This document shows, one piece after another, positions 38,930-51,829 of a stretch of DNA of 64,000 nt. Where the stretch lies: positions 682,001-746,000 of the forward strand of contig JAVTVJ010000550.1 of assembly GCA_034509425.1 (NCBI GenBank). Direction: 5' to 3'. Within the stretch, counting starts at the first letter, position 1; every line of letters starts with the position of its first letter. Source of the stretch: Eopsaltria australis (Eukaryota; Chordata; Aves; Passeriformes; Petroicidae). A model generated the notes under the pieces. That model was given only the letters and a program-made list of their open reading frames with translations, was not told the DNA's origin and searched no databases. The translations under genes and the position numbers were made by a program.

Positions 38930-39400
38930 AGATCAGGCTTTAATGACACGAATGAACTAATATTCTTATAAAAGTGTTGGCAGAGGCTTGATTCACCCAA
39001 CACTGATTGATGAGGAAGCCCACAGAGCAATTTTTAACTAATGCCAGAAACATATTTTGTGGTAGATTTAGGAATGCCATCCCAGTCTTCAGCCTTTTAT
39101 TACTGACTCAAGAGGCCATCTTCTGCAAAGTCAGTGATTCATGCAGAGTGATTTGAAAGGAATGTGTTTGAATGAGCTTCCTGTGTATTTGTCACAGTTT
39201 ATGACTTTTTAATAACAAATCATTATTACCGTGAATTTTTTAAGCCCAAAATCCTCCATAAATCTTTTCAAACTCATCTCTATTTATAATCTAGGGAGGA
39301 ACCTGTTCGCTGTGTTTGTTCATTCCACTGTTGTTGATTCATGGATTATTATTAGACAGGTTACAAAAAGTTAAGATGGTGTAGGAGAGCAGATTTTGTT
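38930..39400. other. Candidate conserved non-coding block, AT-rich
   Basis: The block lacks open frames above 60 codons and carries AT-rich motif clusters: TTAATGACAC near 38940, TTTTTAATAACAAATCATTATTA near 39208-39230, a TATTTATAATCT word near 39280, and TTGATTCATGGATTATTATTAG near 39335-39355. There is no simple repeat. It is suggestive of a conserved regulatory element, though unproven from one sequence. Confidence 0.27.
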
Positions 39401-42400
39401 CACAAACTGGTGATTTTTAACTTTTTTTCCAGTTGTAGTAGAGGGTCTGCTCAGTTTACACCGCAGACTCCATGACTGAGCAGAGAGACCTACTCTGGAG
39501 AGTTCAGACTTCCACCCATGCAGCAGATACAGCAGTGCATTCACCTGTAAATCAAGTGGAAGGGGGTAAACTCACTGACAGTAAGCCCTACACAGTTGCT
39601 CTCCATTTTTCCCCATTGGCTGCATTTAGAAAGAGTAGTTGTAAATTAAAATAGAAATAATAAAAAACTGTATGCAGATAAACACCCTGAAGTTCAGCAA
39701 GTCATTTGGCGCTCCCAACTTGTGTTTGGACTTTTCTTCCTTGTAAAATTTTCAGAGCATTCCATTTCAAGCTCAGTATTAGCATGAATATGTGTATGGA
39801 AAGAAGGGATGAAGAGAACTCTAATTTAAATTGTTGGGAAATTGATGAAAAAATATTAAAAAATAATGATTGTGTTTACTTCTAGGAATAGACTGTGGTT
39901 TCTGTTCAGTGGGGTTGAAAGCTGTTTTTTTCTTAACTGATTCAGCCTTTGCTATATGTGACCAGCATGGATCCTGAACCTGCAAGATACTGATAAATCT
40001 ATAGGAGGCAAAGACATTTATCATCTCATAGAAAGTGCTCATTGTCTAGTAGCATGAGGCCACGATGTTTGTACAGTCTTCTAAATTGGTGAAAGCATTA
40101 ATTACACTGAATAATGGTAACCCTGGTAATCTTGACAGACATCTGAAACCTTGGCTAATTATAGCTTCTGCTAGACAGATTTTAGTTCTCTGAATTTGAT
40201 TTTAGGGGACAGAAATAATATTTAGATAATCCAATGCCTGAGAAATCAGGATGTGAAGAACTGGAGTTTTACCTGTATGGAAATGACTGATAGACAAGTA
40301 AAAGACTGTTTGTAATCACTTCTAATGAGATCATAAATTTCTCCTAACTCAGAGGAGATGGAAAGCATTGAAAAATCAGTGCAAAAGCAAACTAAACAGA
40401 CTCACAAAACATACTTATAGCAACTGAACACAACATATTGGAACATGAAATTAAAAGAAAAAAACAGAATCGGTCTTGATGAAGATTGAAAAATCTACAT
40501 GTCAGCAAAAATAAACTTGTTACTTAATAAGGTTAATAATAGATAAAGTCCCCTAAAGATAAATTGTTATCACATTTGACGACCATTTTATTAAAATGTT
40601 AATGGCCTCAGGCAAAAGCAAACTGTTCCCTTAATCTGCTAGAACTGCTTTCTCAGGAATTATGCACACCAGAGAACTTGGGATCTGAGCTAACTGTAAC
40701 AAGCATGTTTAAAAATTGGAGCATCCACAGCTTGTGAAATTGTGGCTAAAAGGGACTGGATCTCACGTGTCTTAAAATGCCTGTGCCCTTTTCTGCCAAA
40801 CACAACTTTCACTCACATTTTCAAATGCAAAATCCATAGGATTCAGCTGCTGCAGTCAAAACAGCTGAGGTTCCAGTGATTGAAAGGAGGATTTTTTCTT
40901 TGCCTTTTTCTGTACTAACTCTGAAAAAGGTGTAGCTTAATAAGTGTAATTGCTGTAATAGCAAACAGACAGAAAACATGTTTTCATCAGCACCTCTAAG
41001 CATGGCAAAACTGTGAAGCAGCCTGGCAAGTGCTCTAAGCATTCAGTGAATTGTGATAGATTGCAGTATGGTTTGTCTGGGATGAGAATACCAACAAAAA
41101 ATCATCCACACAATTTGATGAAAACTCAGCCTGTACAGAGAGACTTCTTGCTACACGCACAGTGTCAGCTCACAACAAAACGGAGCTGATGAAATTGAGT
41201 TCACATCCTGTCCTTCCTTCTGACATATGAAATGCATTTCCCTCAAAGCCCTTGGACACCTGAGCAACGAGAAAGAAAAGGTAAAGCAGAAAACATCTGT
41301 GATGCTGCATGCTGCTTTCCTTTTCAACGTATCCCAGTGGCAAAGATACAAAGAAATTCATAAAAGCTACTCTAGAAATACATAAAAGCTACACTATAAA
41401 TGCATGCCTGGCACCCAAATCTCTGCTGCCGAAGTTTGCGTGAAATAAAAGGGAATGAGTAAGACTAAACCAATTTAGCACAGTTCAAGCTTTCTCCACC
41501 TTGGAGGAGGGAGGTATATCCTGGTTTCAGCAGAAGGGATCCAGGAATGAGAGTTAGTCTCATGCAGCACTGAATCTGGATTGTTTGTGTATGCAGCAGG
41601 AACTCAGACTCCACAGCCTCTGGTTTGGGGAGGAATATTACCAAACCTTATTTCCTTCTTCTCTCTTTTACCTGAGGTCCATGGCAATGATGGCTTAAGT
41701 CTTGCCAAAGACTTTTGGGGCTGGGGGGCAAGTGTGCTGAGATCAGCCCTGTGCTGGGTCATGGCCAGGAGGGACTCTGGGAAGAGGAATAAAAGGCTTC
41801 ACCCTGACCCAGATGGGATGGCCTGTGGATGAAGTGTTTACACATATTCTAGGTCCCCTAGTAAGATTAGAGAAGGGGTTATAATATCTTCTTTTCAGAT
41901 TTTTAACCAATCTTCATGTGTATAACCTGTATGCAGTTTTTAACATGGATTCTCCACTTCCACTCAGGGTTGAACTCTTTAAAGTGAAGCTTTCTCCTGT
42001 CCCTTGCCTTTACAACACAAAGGGCGAGGGTTTAATGGATGTGTATCTGATCATCAGTCTTTTGGGGAGGTTCTTACTGTGCTTTTTATGGAACTTTCTG
42101 TGCTAGTTGGATCAGAGCAGGGGCACAGATATTTTGGTGCAGAGATAGAAGAAGGTTTCTAAGACAGTCTATTTTTTCTCTTTTGCACATGTGTGCACAC
42201 AACTATTCTCCTTTAGTGCCTGTTTTCCAGGCCAGCTATTAACCTTCCTTTAGAGAAACTGCAATTTTCCTGGCCCAGTTTATTTAACTACCTTGCTACA
42301 CCTGCAGTTCATTTAGTAATTTCCTTCCACAATAGACACCAGTCTACCTCAAAGACTAGGAGATGGTTGAGTATTAGTCACTAACTACACTCCTGCATTT

Positions 42401-42960
42401 TGTCGTTCAGCCTTGGTATAACACAAATGTGAGCAGCATTCTTACCTATGAGATAACTTTTCTTTGATATAAAAATTACCACCTCATCAGTGTAGTTAAG
42501 AGCCCAACAAGGCAAAAAAGGTGGTGTGTGCAGGTATTTCTGCACAGTGAAATGAGCTGTACACTCAGAACATGTTTCCACCTGTAATGATGGCACTTGA
42601 TGCACCTGGGGTTTGTGCCGTGTTTGGGAGAAGTGAAGTTCAGGATATCTACCCATGGACTAAGCTGAGCAGTGGACATGCTCAGCTCTTTTAACTTCAT
42701 ACATAATGTTGAGAGAAATTCAGATGTGGCACAGTTTGGTGCTAGGCAGAGAAGAGGAAATAGCTAAACTACTGCATGGTTTTATCAGACTGGAGCACTT
42801 CTGCATTGTACTTTTGAGGAATACAGTGCAGCGACACAGTCCCCAGGTTGGTGCTTCTTTTGCACACAGCTGGGCAGAGGGAGCTAATGCCACTCACATA
42901 AAATGCACACACTGGGTCCGTTTGCTTTTGCAAGAGTTGTAATCATTCAAAAGCAGGATC
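39401..42960. other. Unique non-coding sequence, no gene recognised
   Basis: Short open frames only. The A/T-rich part at about 40060-40720 is featureless. A 22-base tandem duplication at 41353-41396 is listed separately. No exon, RNA gene or repeat family was recognised. Confidence 0.5.
41353..41396. repeat. Two-copy 22-bp tandem duplication
   Basis: Two adjacent 22-base units, each containing CATAAAAGCTAC, differ at only two positions. The high identity suggests a relatively recent slippage event. Confidence 0.88.
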
Positions 42961-43334
42961 TGTAAAGGGCGTGGGATGGCACATGTCCGGGGGCCTCCCC
43001 AGCGGCTCTGCAATGAGGCTGATGAGTGTTGGGCTGCTCTGTCTGGGGAGCAGGGATGCAGTGAGGCAGGTGTGCTCTCCAGGCTCTCCTCTAATGGCTG
43101 TCGGAGGGGTGGCAGAGATCTGTCCGTGTGGCGGGGCTGGCCCGCCAGCTCTCCCCAGAGATGACAGCCTGGCTGGGAGTGCCAGGTCCGGGCTGACACA
43201 GCCAGGTCCCTTGCTGAGCTTGGGAAGAGCGTGGCACCCGCACAGCCACACAGCTGTCAGACCAGAGCACGCTCAAGCACCGCCAGCTGAAGCTCCAGCG
43301 AGCGACTGGTCTGCGCCTGGCCCGCAGTGTCCAG
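42961..43334. promoter_or_regulatory. GC-rich patch with more CpG than its surroundings
   Basis: I count about 16 CpG dinucleotides in roughly 370 bases, in a window where CpG is otherwise sparse. GC content is clearly above the flanks. By my rough estimate the observed/expected CpG ratio is still below the usual island threshold, because GC content is also high. Open frames on both strands (42971-43357 on +, 42894-43199 and 42943-43251 on -) follow from the stop-poor composition and have no recognisable domain. It could be a weak or decayed promoter, for example of a lncRNA, or a local GC-biased patch. No TATA box or exon boundary stands out. Confidence 0.25.
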
Positions 43335-43500
43335 AACAGCTTAGGGATGGAAATTAACAGCTTCCATTAAAGCACTCTAATGACCCCATGTAGACAAACC
43401 CTCAGAAGCCACATTAACCCGAGTTTAGGCCATAAATTGAACTCTCTGGCAAAGGTACTCCCTAACTAAATGCAGAAAATCTCTGTGACGAGCAGTAACA
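43335..43500. other. Unique sequence between the GC-rich patch and an AT-rich block
   Basis: AT-richer than the preceding patch, with no open frame, no repeat and no recognised motif cluster. Confidence 0.45.
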
Positions 43501-43850
43501 GTGCATATAAAATAAAATAACAGCAGGACTGGGGAATAGCAATGGCACATCTTTCCTTCCAAATTGAATTGTTCACTTCATTGTGAGAAGAAATAATTAT
43601 CATGTTTATTGCGTTTGGCTCAATTAGGCTGGAATCTTAGGCCAGGAACCTTTCTTTTTACATTTCTGTAAATGTTGTCCATGTATGGCTATGTCAGCAT
43701 TGATTTTGCTGTCATGAAGGTACCACAGCTGTCTGCCTGAATTGGAACATGTGCAAACCTGAACTAATTCTTAAAGTGTCTATTTCTCTAGCTTTAAACA
43801 GCCAAAATTTCTAGTAAACTGAAAGAGGACCAAGCAAATTTCCTGTATTA
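43501..43850. other. Candidate conserved non-coding block
   Basis: Unique, with no long open frame and a moderate density of AT-rich cores (AAATAATTATCATG near 43591, CTCAATTAGGCTGGAATC near 43619). It lies just right of the GC-rich patch. It might be regulatory, but the support is composition and motif content only. Confidence 0.2.
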
Positions 43851-45116
43851 TTTCTGCAGTTTTGCTCTTGAATGTGCTAGGGACAGAAGGATGGTTTGAA
43901 ACTGTTTCCTTTTGAATGTGGTGTACATTTAACTCATGGAACCTATCACAGCAAGATGCACTGAGAGGTTACAAAATGTGCATGACTTTCATCATGTGAC
44001 ACATCTGTACAAGACATGTAGCATAACAAGTCCAGATGAGAAGATGGTGAAGCTTGTGGTAGACTCCAGCACGATGAGCAGAAGATAAATACCTGGCATG
44101 GAGAGCACAGGTACAAGCAGTTTAGTCAGTCGTGAGTCTTCTCAGGATTATGTGCAGCAGCCTCCTACTACTTTGCGTGGCAGGGATGCATGTAAGAGCT
44201 GTACATTTAAACCCTGAAAGGGGGGCACTCTCAAAGATATCTGTCTTCAATCTTCACTTGTAGAAAGTGGTCACAACCAGTGGTCAGTAAGGGTGAGTAG
44301 AAGAGTCTAAATCTACATTTCTAGAAACTGATTTACATCCACTTCCTTTGACTTTATGAAATTTCCCTTTTCTACATGAAGAGACTGAGAAGCATAGAGA
44401 GATACAGTTTATAAATGTGTTAACACTGCAAGATGAAAAGTGAGGGACAATAGGTATCCTTAGCACGAGAAAAAATTCTGGTAAAAGGCAAACTCTACCT
44501 GAGTTTGCGAGATCAGCTCTTTGGTAGAGAAAGACAAAGGGTAGATTAAGGATGATCGGTGCTGCCTTTCAAACTTTTCATTAGGATGCTTGATATCAGG
44601 AAACATTTCCATATCTCATCAAGGACTGGACCAAAATCACAGCTGAAATGTGTGTAGTACAGGTTTTGGAATAGAAAGAAAAAACAGTGAAGAGAGATGG
44701 GTTTGTCTGACTATGGAATGCAACAAGAAAAGACACTTAAATAAAAATCTGATACACCACTCTGAGAAGCTGAAGTGAGCCAGAACACATGACAGAGAAA
44801 GGGCATATAAAGAAAACTGTTGTGTAGAAGGGAGAGAAATGCAGAACAGAGAAGAGCTGTATTAGAAAAAGAGTGCTTGGAGTTTTTTCCTCACTTCATG
44901 CCAAAACCCACAAAATTCTTTATGGTATCACAGCACATAGGTTTCAAGTCTAGTCTGAACCATATAGGAAAAGGCCAGTCCAGACATAGTGCAGTGTGTA
45001 CAGCACATAGGATGAGTTCATACGACATGCAGAGATCAGTATTTAAACCATCTGGCTGGTTTGCTTAAATAGTGCCCTCAAGAAATTTAAAGTCTCCTGA
45101 ATATGCTGTCAACATT
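43851..45116. other. Unique non-coding sequence, no gene recognised
   Basis: Short open frames only, with an A-rich part at about 44650-44890. The stretch ends at a poly(A) run. I tested whether it might be the body of a retroposon with that tail and recognised nothing. Confidence 0.5.
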
Positions 45117-45138
45117 AAAAAAAAAAAAAAAAAAAAAA
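45117..45138. repeat. Poly(A) run of 22
   Basis: Twenty-two consecutive A residues. A short + strand open frame reads through it as polylysine, which is a clear sign that the frame is not a gene. No upstream polyadenylation signal at the expected spacing, retroposon body or target-site duplication was found. Confidence 0.95.
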
Positions 45139-45589
45139 GGCAATACCAAATCCTACTTCCCCCTGATGAGGCACTAATATCAGTGTCCAACTTCACTTTT
45201 GGTGGCCCCAGGACCCAATGGTTTTCCCTGCATCGTCATGTGGGATTGTACATTGAGCACAACTTGAGCCACTACTCATATTCTAAGAGTTGTCGCTTCA
45301 AGAAACCCATGCTGCTTGTCTTTGTGCTGGTATGCAGGCATGGGCTAAGCAGGGACTGACTGCCTCAAAAAGTGAGCAGAAGACTTTCCATGGCACCAGA
45401 TCGCTCTGTAGCCCAGAGTTGGGTAAAGTTTTATAGACAGAGCAATTCCATGCCATCCTCAGTGCCGGCATGTAGGGAGTTCTTGGCAGCTCAGATGGTG
45501 GGTCATAAATTCTCCTTCACTAGTTTGGGGGCTTGATTATTCTTTTGTGCTCTGCTGGGAGCATTACTTATGAGAATTGGGGCATTTTA
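45139..45589. other. Unique non-coding sequence
   Basis: Nothing recognised apart from the tail of the poly(A)-crossing open frame. Confidence 0.5.
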
Positions 45590-46110
45590 ATTTGGCTGTG
45601 CTACCACTTTATTAATATTTGAACATCTCACTGTTTTCTGTCTTGGCACAATGGGATCCACAAACAGAGGCTAAAAGAGAAAATGCTCCCCTCCCTGGCA
45701 CCGGATTCCTGCCCTTTTATTTTTAATTACTTTGAATTATTTCTGGAACTTTTTATACCATTCTGAGAATACAAATTAAGTTTTGACTGTAAGAAAGAAT
45801 ACTGTGGAAAGCAAGCAAATGTGGCCTTACATGCTCATCCAGAGACTGCATCAAACAAGCAAGGGACAGACACTTGCCAATCTATCCATTATATCCTGGC
45901 ATAACAATGATCCATTAGCCTCAGCAAGGCCTATGTGAACTGTATGCACATTTGGCTTAACCCACTCAGTTTATTTAGCCTCTGGTGTGCTCTGGATTAA
46001 AGCAGGCAGTCATTAGAGAATAGTATTTCTTCCACAAATGCTGTTTTCCATCATCTGAGAGAAGTGACAGAGCTTTTCAAAAGCCTTTAGTATTTGAGAA
46101 CAAATGCTTG
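45590..46110. other. Candidate conserved non-coding block
   Basis: About 500 bases of unique DNA with essentially no open frame on either strand, no simple repeats and AT-rich cores such as TTTTTAATTACTTTGAATTATTT near 45720-45742 and TTATTAATATTTGAAC near 45610. Complete lack of open frames and repeats in a stretch this long is typical of conserved non-coding DNA, but is not proof. Confidence 0.28.
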
Positions 46111-49100
46111 CTTCTTGTAAATGTTCATCTGAGACTCAATAGGATTTAACTGTTAGTGTTTCTAAAAGCAGAAGCTGATCCTGAGGCTAAAAGAAGACCA
46201 GAATCACGGAAGATTGTGTACCTTTAGCTGGGATTTAGCACTTGTCTGCAATGTGTTTCTCTTGCCCAGCAGCTTGCTATAAAAGGCTGAACACTATAAA
46301 AGACTGAAGCTCAATCCCCTGACATTTCTGAAGCATACCTTGAGACCCCAAAGTAAAACTTACCCCATGCAGAAGGATAATTCTGTGCTGTGCCTTTCCA
46401 GGAGGATTCAATCAACAAGTCAGGAGTTAGAAGGAAAATGCACTGCAGAGTATTCAACAATTACCTGATTGTCAAATGGAGGGGACCTGATTCTTAGTAG
46501 CACTGCACCAGTCTTACCTGAATTGTATAAAGAGCTTTAAAACAGCCTTTTTAGCCCCATTTTAGTTCCTTCATGCATTCAGACTCCAGACCACTTTCAC
46601 AGAGAAGAGGGAACCTACTTTACATGCCAGGGCAACATAGCATTTATTTTCTTAAAATCACACTGATGAATTTTTAGCAGATTCAATGGGAAAACTATTA
46701 CTCATTACTGTAAAGTCACTTAAATACAACGTGTATCTTTCAGTCAACAAAAAGCCCCTGTGGGTTAACCCCTGAATCTAATTAAAATCAATGCAAATCC
46801 TCATATTTTTTCACACTAGTTCACGATCCTAAGCTGGAGATGATGATTCATTCAGATGGACATTACTGCCCTAGACGTTTGAATAATAATTTTATAGTGT
46901 GTCAAATTCAGTCCAGATACAGTTCTGTTATCCAGAACTCCTAGTTCTGTTGCTATCCAACATGCATAAAGCTTCATAAACTTAGAGGACTTCAACTTGC
47001 TTTTATATTTAATCTGAGTTTCAGTCTCTTGCCATGGACCAAACCCACCCACTTTTGAAATTTTATACTTTGTGAATTCAGACATATAAATAATAACACC
47101 TAATAAAGTCAGGAATTAATTTGGAACAGCTATTTCCCAGGACATAGCTGATTTCATACTTTCTTTATCCTTCCATTTTTGGAGCACAAAGTCTATAGAC
47201 TGTGTACAATATACTTTATTTTGGGAGGATGAAGGCAAAGTAAGTGCTCCTGAAAGCCATGGCTTGCTTGTACTCACCATTGTCATAGTTCAGTATTATT
47301 CCTTCCCCCTTTCAGCTGGACCTTAGGGCTGTGCTTTCTGACAGTGAAGAACAGCTAGGTCCAGGCTCTGTCTCCATCCCTGAGGGATTATATATTATGT
47401 ATGATTGTATTTAAACAAGCTGTTTAAAACTCATTGGTTCATAGTATCAGAGCTTAAATGGAACAGGCCCAATGGGTGCTATTAAGATATTATTTCATAT
47501 TGTTTTGGTGGAAGGTATTAATTCGATATTCTTGGTTCAAATATGAAGATATTTATTGATATAAAAAAGAGACAGATATAAGAAAGAATATACTTTAACA
47601 TTAAAAAAGAGATTTAACAAAAGGAGCAGTTTTCAGAAGTTAAAGGTTTCCCTATTTCCTCAAAACACCGACCCAAATTAATGCATCCTAAATTCTACTG
47701 GAGTCTGTCTAGCTAACAGATCTGCATAAACTAACAGGTTAGTTTTGTGCACATTCCCTGAGCGGAGAGACCTTTTGCTCCTCCTTCCCCAGGTTGCTTC
47801 CAGCTATCTGCCTAACCTCCCCTCTGTTTGCTCCCAGCCCTACAGCATTCAAGCCTGGGATCCAGCAGACAGTCCCAGCCAAACAGGACTTGCAGGCGGT
47901 GCTGTTGTACTTTGTTTCCTCTGCTGTGCACTGAACAGAGAGGGAATCAGACCCCTGTTACCATCAGGAGAGACAACCTATCAGTCTTCTCAACCTGCTC
48001 AGTCCCCTCAGAGGGAAGGGGATGGGGCTGCTGAAAGGCAAAGTCATCATTCCTGCCATGTCAGCAACACTTCATATATCAGAGGCAGCTGACGGATCGC
48101 CAAGGAGAGTAGTAACTTTATTAACCACTTCTCTCATGTTGAGCAGCTTTAGTAGAAATCTGAATAACTGCCCTGTCCCCTGGGTTTATTGGACGTGGTT
48201 TGTTTTGCAAGCGGGAAAACAATTGTGAGTTTCATGCCTGGATGAGCTAACATGTTTACACAAACACTGCTGACGCAGCAGAAACAGGACACAATATGTG
48301 TCAAATATTGCTTGGGCTGCAGGCAAAATAACTGTGGAGCTGAAAGGCAGTGCTTAGCACAGGGCTCCTCGTGCCAGAGGCAGCTGCTGGGTACGTGTGA
48401 GGGAGAGGGAAAGGGAGCAGGTCTCAGTGTCCCAAACCCTCGCTGCCAAGCAGTTCCCAGAAAAAGGAAAAGTTTACCCAAGTTGATTCTACTCTTCTGA
48501 TAATGAATAATACCTATTCTCATCTATCAATTCATTTAAAGAGAAACTTGAATGGCTTTGAGACCTCAGCTTCACCCTCAGTATCTGTCTCAAAGCCATT
48601 TGAAGCCCGTGGGAGACTTTTCACTGACTTTGATGTGAGGCTCATTTCTTATTTTGGATTGTTAGGAGATAGATTTTCACAGCCTAATTTCTGCATCGGG
48701 ATGTCTGCACAGCAAGGAGAGAGGGAGATCTGCTTTTTCTGACACAAAATATCACCAACCACAGAAAGATGGGCATTTAGGATGATTGGCTTAAAAGACC
48801 TATCCTATAATGGTAGCACAATTATAAGCCTGCAGGGAAAATTTCTGGGCTCTTGTATGAAGAAAGAGCAAAGAAGAACACAAAAAGGTTTTACTGAGTT
48901 ACAGTGCCAGGGTTTCAGCTACCAGTTGTGCTGGAAAGGCAATAAGAGGGTTTAACAAAAGATATTTCAAGCGTCAAGCCTATACACAAAATGGGTGGTT
49001 GTGCAAGAGCAGGGCAGGATGCAGAATGGGAAAGGAGAATGGGGTGTGATACCAGGTCAACCTGCTGCAAACAAGAATTGCCACAGCAAGTCACCAGACC

Positions 49101-50459
49101 AACGAGGAGCAGAGACTTTCTGGACAGAGAAGGGTGGTCTGATGCTCTCTAAATAAATGAAGATTTAAAAAAATTAAAAGAAAGGGAAAGAGAGATAGTG
49201 AAATCAGCTGCCAAGAAGTGCTGGGGCCAGAAAAAGCAACAAAGCCCTATTTTTAATGTAACTTTTTTATTCTGCCAGTAAAAAATCAAACGATAAAATA
49301 GGCTAGAGAAAGGAAGCAATTGGGAATGGCTGAAGAGGATTCCCAGCTGTGCTTGCAATCAGTGCAATTCATGACTCACAACATGCTGGCCACATCACTT
49401 CCCAGGAGCAACATATTCTCATGAACAAGCAAAACAAGTGGGAGACAATCTTTAAAGGCATTTTGGATCATTCATGGTTTAGTTATGAAGTCGCCCATGA
49501 AGCAGCTTGCTGGCTTTGAGGGTCAGGGTAATCTGAGGATTTGTCAGCTTTCCTTTTCTTTCCACTTCAGCTGCTGCCCCTTCCACCAGCCCCTGGCAGA
49601 GTGCATGAGGACATCCATTCTTTTCCTTCTTCTGACCAAAATGAAGAGCTGGAAGTGGAATTTCTTTACTGGCTTTTGAGCCCTAGTTTCCCACAAGGAC
49701 CTTCTGCTAACCTACGAAGAGTGAGAAAAGCATCTGAAAATAATATTTATAAGTTTATGTGAAACCAAATGTCTGAGAATTGCCTGCCTACATATAGATC
49801 TTGCTAATTCTCACCTAGCTGGTACATAAATCATCCAATATAAGTGATAACACTGCAGGTCCCTCCGAATCTCAACCGAGTCAGACTGCTACTTTTACTA
49901 ATATTTTTCTAAAATAAAATTTTGAACTTGCTCTACCACACAGTGAAAGTTTTAGTAACATGTGTAATTAACACATAGCTATACTGCTAAACTTAAAAAT
50001 AAAAAATAGCACTGCAGTGAACTTGAGGCTTTTTTTATGACTGGTGTTTATTTACTTATTTTTATGGTTGATTTTTTTTTTTTTTTCTCATTTTGGAAGT
50101 CACATCACTGACTAAAGGTTACAGGTCTGTAATAGTTTTGGGTATCAGACATCAACTGTTAGTGTTGAAGTCCAGCTAAAGTTCCAACCTTCTGGGCAGT
50201 GCCATTCCTGTCATCAGCTTTCTTACCTGGCTGTGACATCTCTCTTGTGTTGGACTTTTCTGTGCAGAGGGTACAGCTACCCCCACATGCAGCAGACAAA
50301 CTCTTTCCCCCAAGGAATGGCAACCTTTCCAAATTAATCAGTTCTCTGAGTCTGAATTCCAAATAAAGATTTTGAAATTTTCAGGGAACCAGTGCTGTGA
50401 AAAGAGCAAATAGAAAACATCAAAATGTTTCTACTTGATTGAGATCCTGAATCTTCTTT
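46111..50459. other. Unique non-coding sequence, no gene recognised
   Basis: Short open frames only. The longer ones (115 codons at 47745-48092 on +, 124 codons at 48149-48523 on -) lie in a GC-richer patch and are contradicted by frames on the other strand. A 15-T run is at 50072-50086. The stretch from 47480 to 47640 is rich in GATAT words and otherwise featureless. No exon or repeat family was recognised. Confidence 0.5.
50072..50086. repeat. Poly(T) run
   Basis: Fifteen consecutive T residues. No associated retroposon recognised. Confidence 0.9.
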
Positions 50460-50735
50460 TATAAGTATTTATTAGATACAATTTATATTATTTTTTATAA
50501 ATAGGAATATTTATATCTTTTTATATCAAGATGCTAGAAGTGAATAGTTGCTTGATACATGGGTATTTTTAATGAATAAGGAAAATAACACATGCTATAC
50601 TGTAACACAGGGTGAAAAATAATTTCCAAATGAAAGATTTTTATATTATTGGGATAATGTGTTCCATCATAATAAAAAAATATATATAAAAATGCCAAAA
50701 CATTAATGCAATTAGATTTTGTGTGGATTATTTTT
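50460..50735. repeat. AT-rich low-complexity block
   Basis: The segment is strongly AT-biased, with many TTTATAT and ATATATAAAA words, for example around 50478-50530 and 50675-50690. It is a plausible easily melted or matrix-attachment-like region, though composition alone supports only the low-complexity call. Confidence 0.6.
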
Positions 50736-51829
50736 TAAACAAAATATATTCTCTGATGGAAGAGCATGTCTGATGTCCTTCTAACAAGTTCTCTTTTTAG
50801 TGCATCTTAGAGGAATGCAACTTAAAAGTTTTAATGGAGAGAGAGAGAACTTCTATAAGGAAAACAAAATTTCAGTTGTAAGGACATAAAGTTCACAGGC
50901 AAGCTATGTCAGTAATATCATGGTAAACCAGATGACAAAATGTGTTGATTATTTAATGGACTACAGATGAACCTCATCCTTTAAATAGATGTCATAAAAA
51001 TATTAACCCAATGGGCCTTTTGAGTCCAGGGGTCTCTGCTCCGAAATGAAATCGTGTGGGAAAAAGGTTGCAAAGCCTTACATTTGCCTTATATTGGAGT
51101 AATTAATAAGCCTTCTAGAAACAATTATAAAATCATTTAAATTGGTTCAGTAATCACTGTTAAATTCTGCTTAAAGTCAGGGCCAAGTGGTCTCCAGCAG
51201 TCCTGCCCTCTGTTGTGACATTGTCTTTGGGGCCATCCTGGACTTCATCTCAGACTTCCAGTGAGTGATGTCTTACAGCTGACTTTAGATGAAAACAAGT
51301 GTGTGAAACCTATGTGCTTTTTTCTCTTTTCAGTTAGAGTATACTTTTCAAGGAGGCAGACCATTTCCAAGCGACTGGGAAATCTAGTTTAACACATCAG
51401 TCAACAGACCATTTGCTTTAGCATTTGATTTAAAGTGTGGTCCTAAAAAGTGGGAATAAGGAGCATACAATAGCACTGGTTTAGCCTTGCAAAGGCCAAA
51501 TTCACTATAAACAAGTCACATCTTCAAGATGTTGACCTTCTCTTGACAGAATCCCTCCATCCCTCCCAGCAAGTAAAAGGCCAGAGTCTCATCAAAATAA
51601 CAACAACAAAAAAAACCCAAAAGTTTTTCTGTTGCCAAGAGATTTCATTAAAAAATCCATGAAGTATTGACATATCTATTGCTTCTTCTCTTTGAAATTC
51701 TTGCTAGACAAGATTTGACTGATTTTGTTTAGTCCAGCTGGCAGTGGCTCCGGGATTGGCTACCTGAAATAACTCTCACAGCAGCATTTATCCCTTCGCA
51801 GTTTGGAAATCTAGGGAAACTGCAAATAC
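50736..51829. other. Unique non-coding sequence, no gene recognised
   Basis: Almost free of open frames. An AT-rich interval at about 51090-51180 contains AGTAATTAATAAG and ACAATTATAAAATCATTTAAAT words and could belong to a conserved element. Otherwise nothing recognised. Confidence 0.45.

Noticed and set aside
42971..43357. 128-codon + strand frame in the GC-rich patch
   Set aside because: Frames are open on both strands over the same bases. The peptide is Gly/Pro/Ala/Ser-rich with no domain, as expected from composition.
44650..45138. Retroposed transcript ending in the 22-A run
   Set aside because: No recognisable body, no polyadenylation signal at the right spacing and no flanking duplication.
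45072..45359. 95-codon frame crossing the poly(A) run
   Set aside because: It contains polylysine from the homopolymer, so it is an artefact of reading through the run.
47480..47720. Possible LTR or DNA transposon edge because of repeated GATAT and AAAAAGAG words
   Set aside because: No terminal repeats, primer-binding site, polypurine tract or target-site duplication could be identified.
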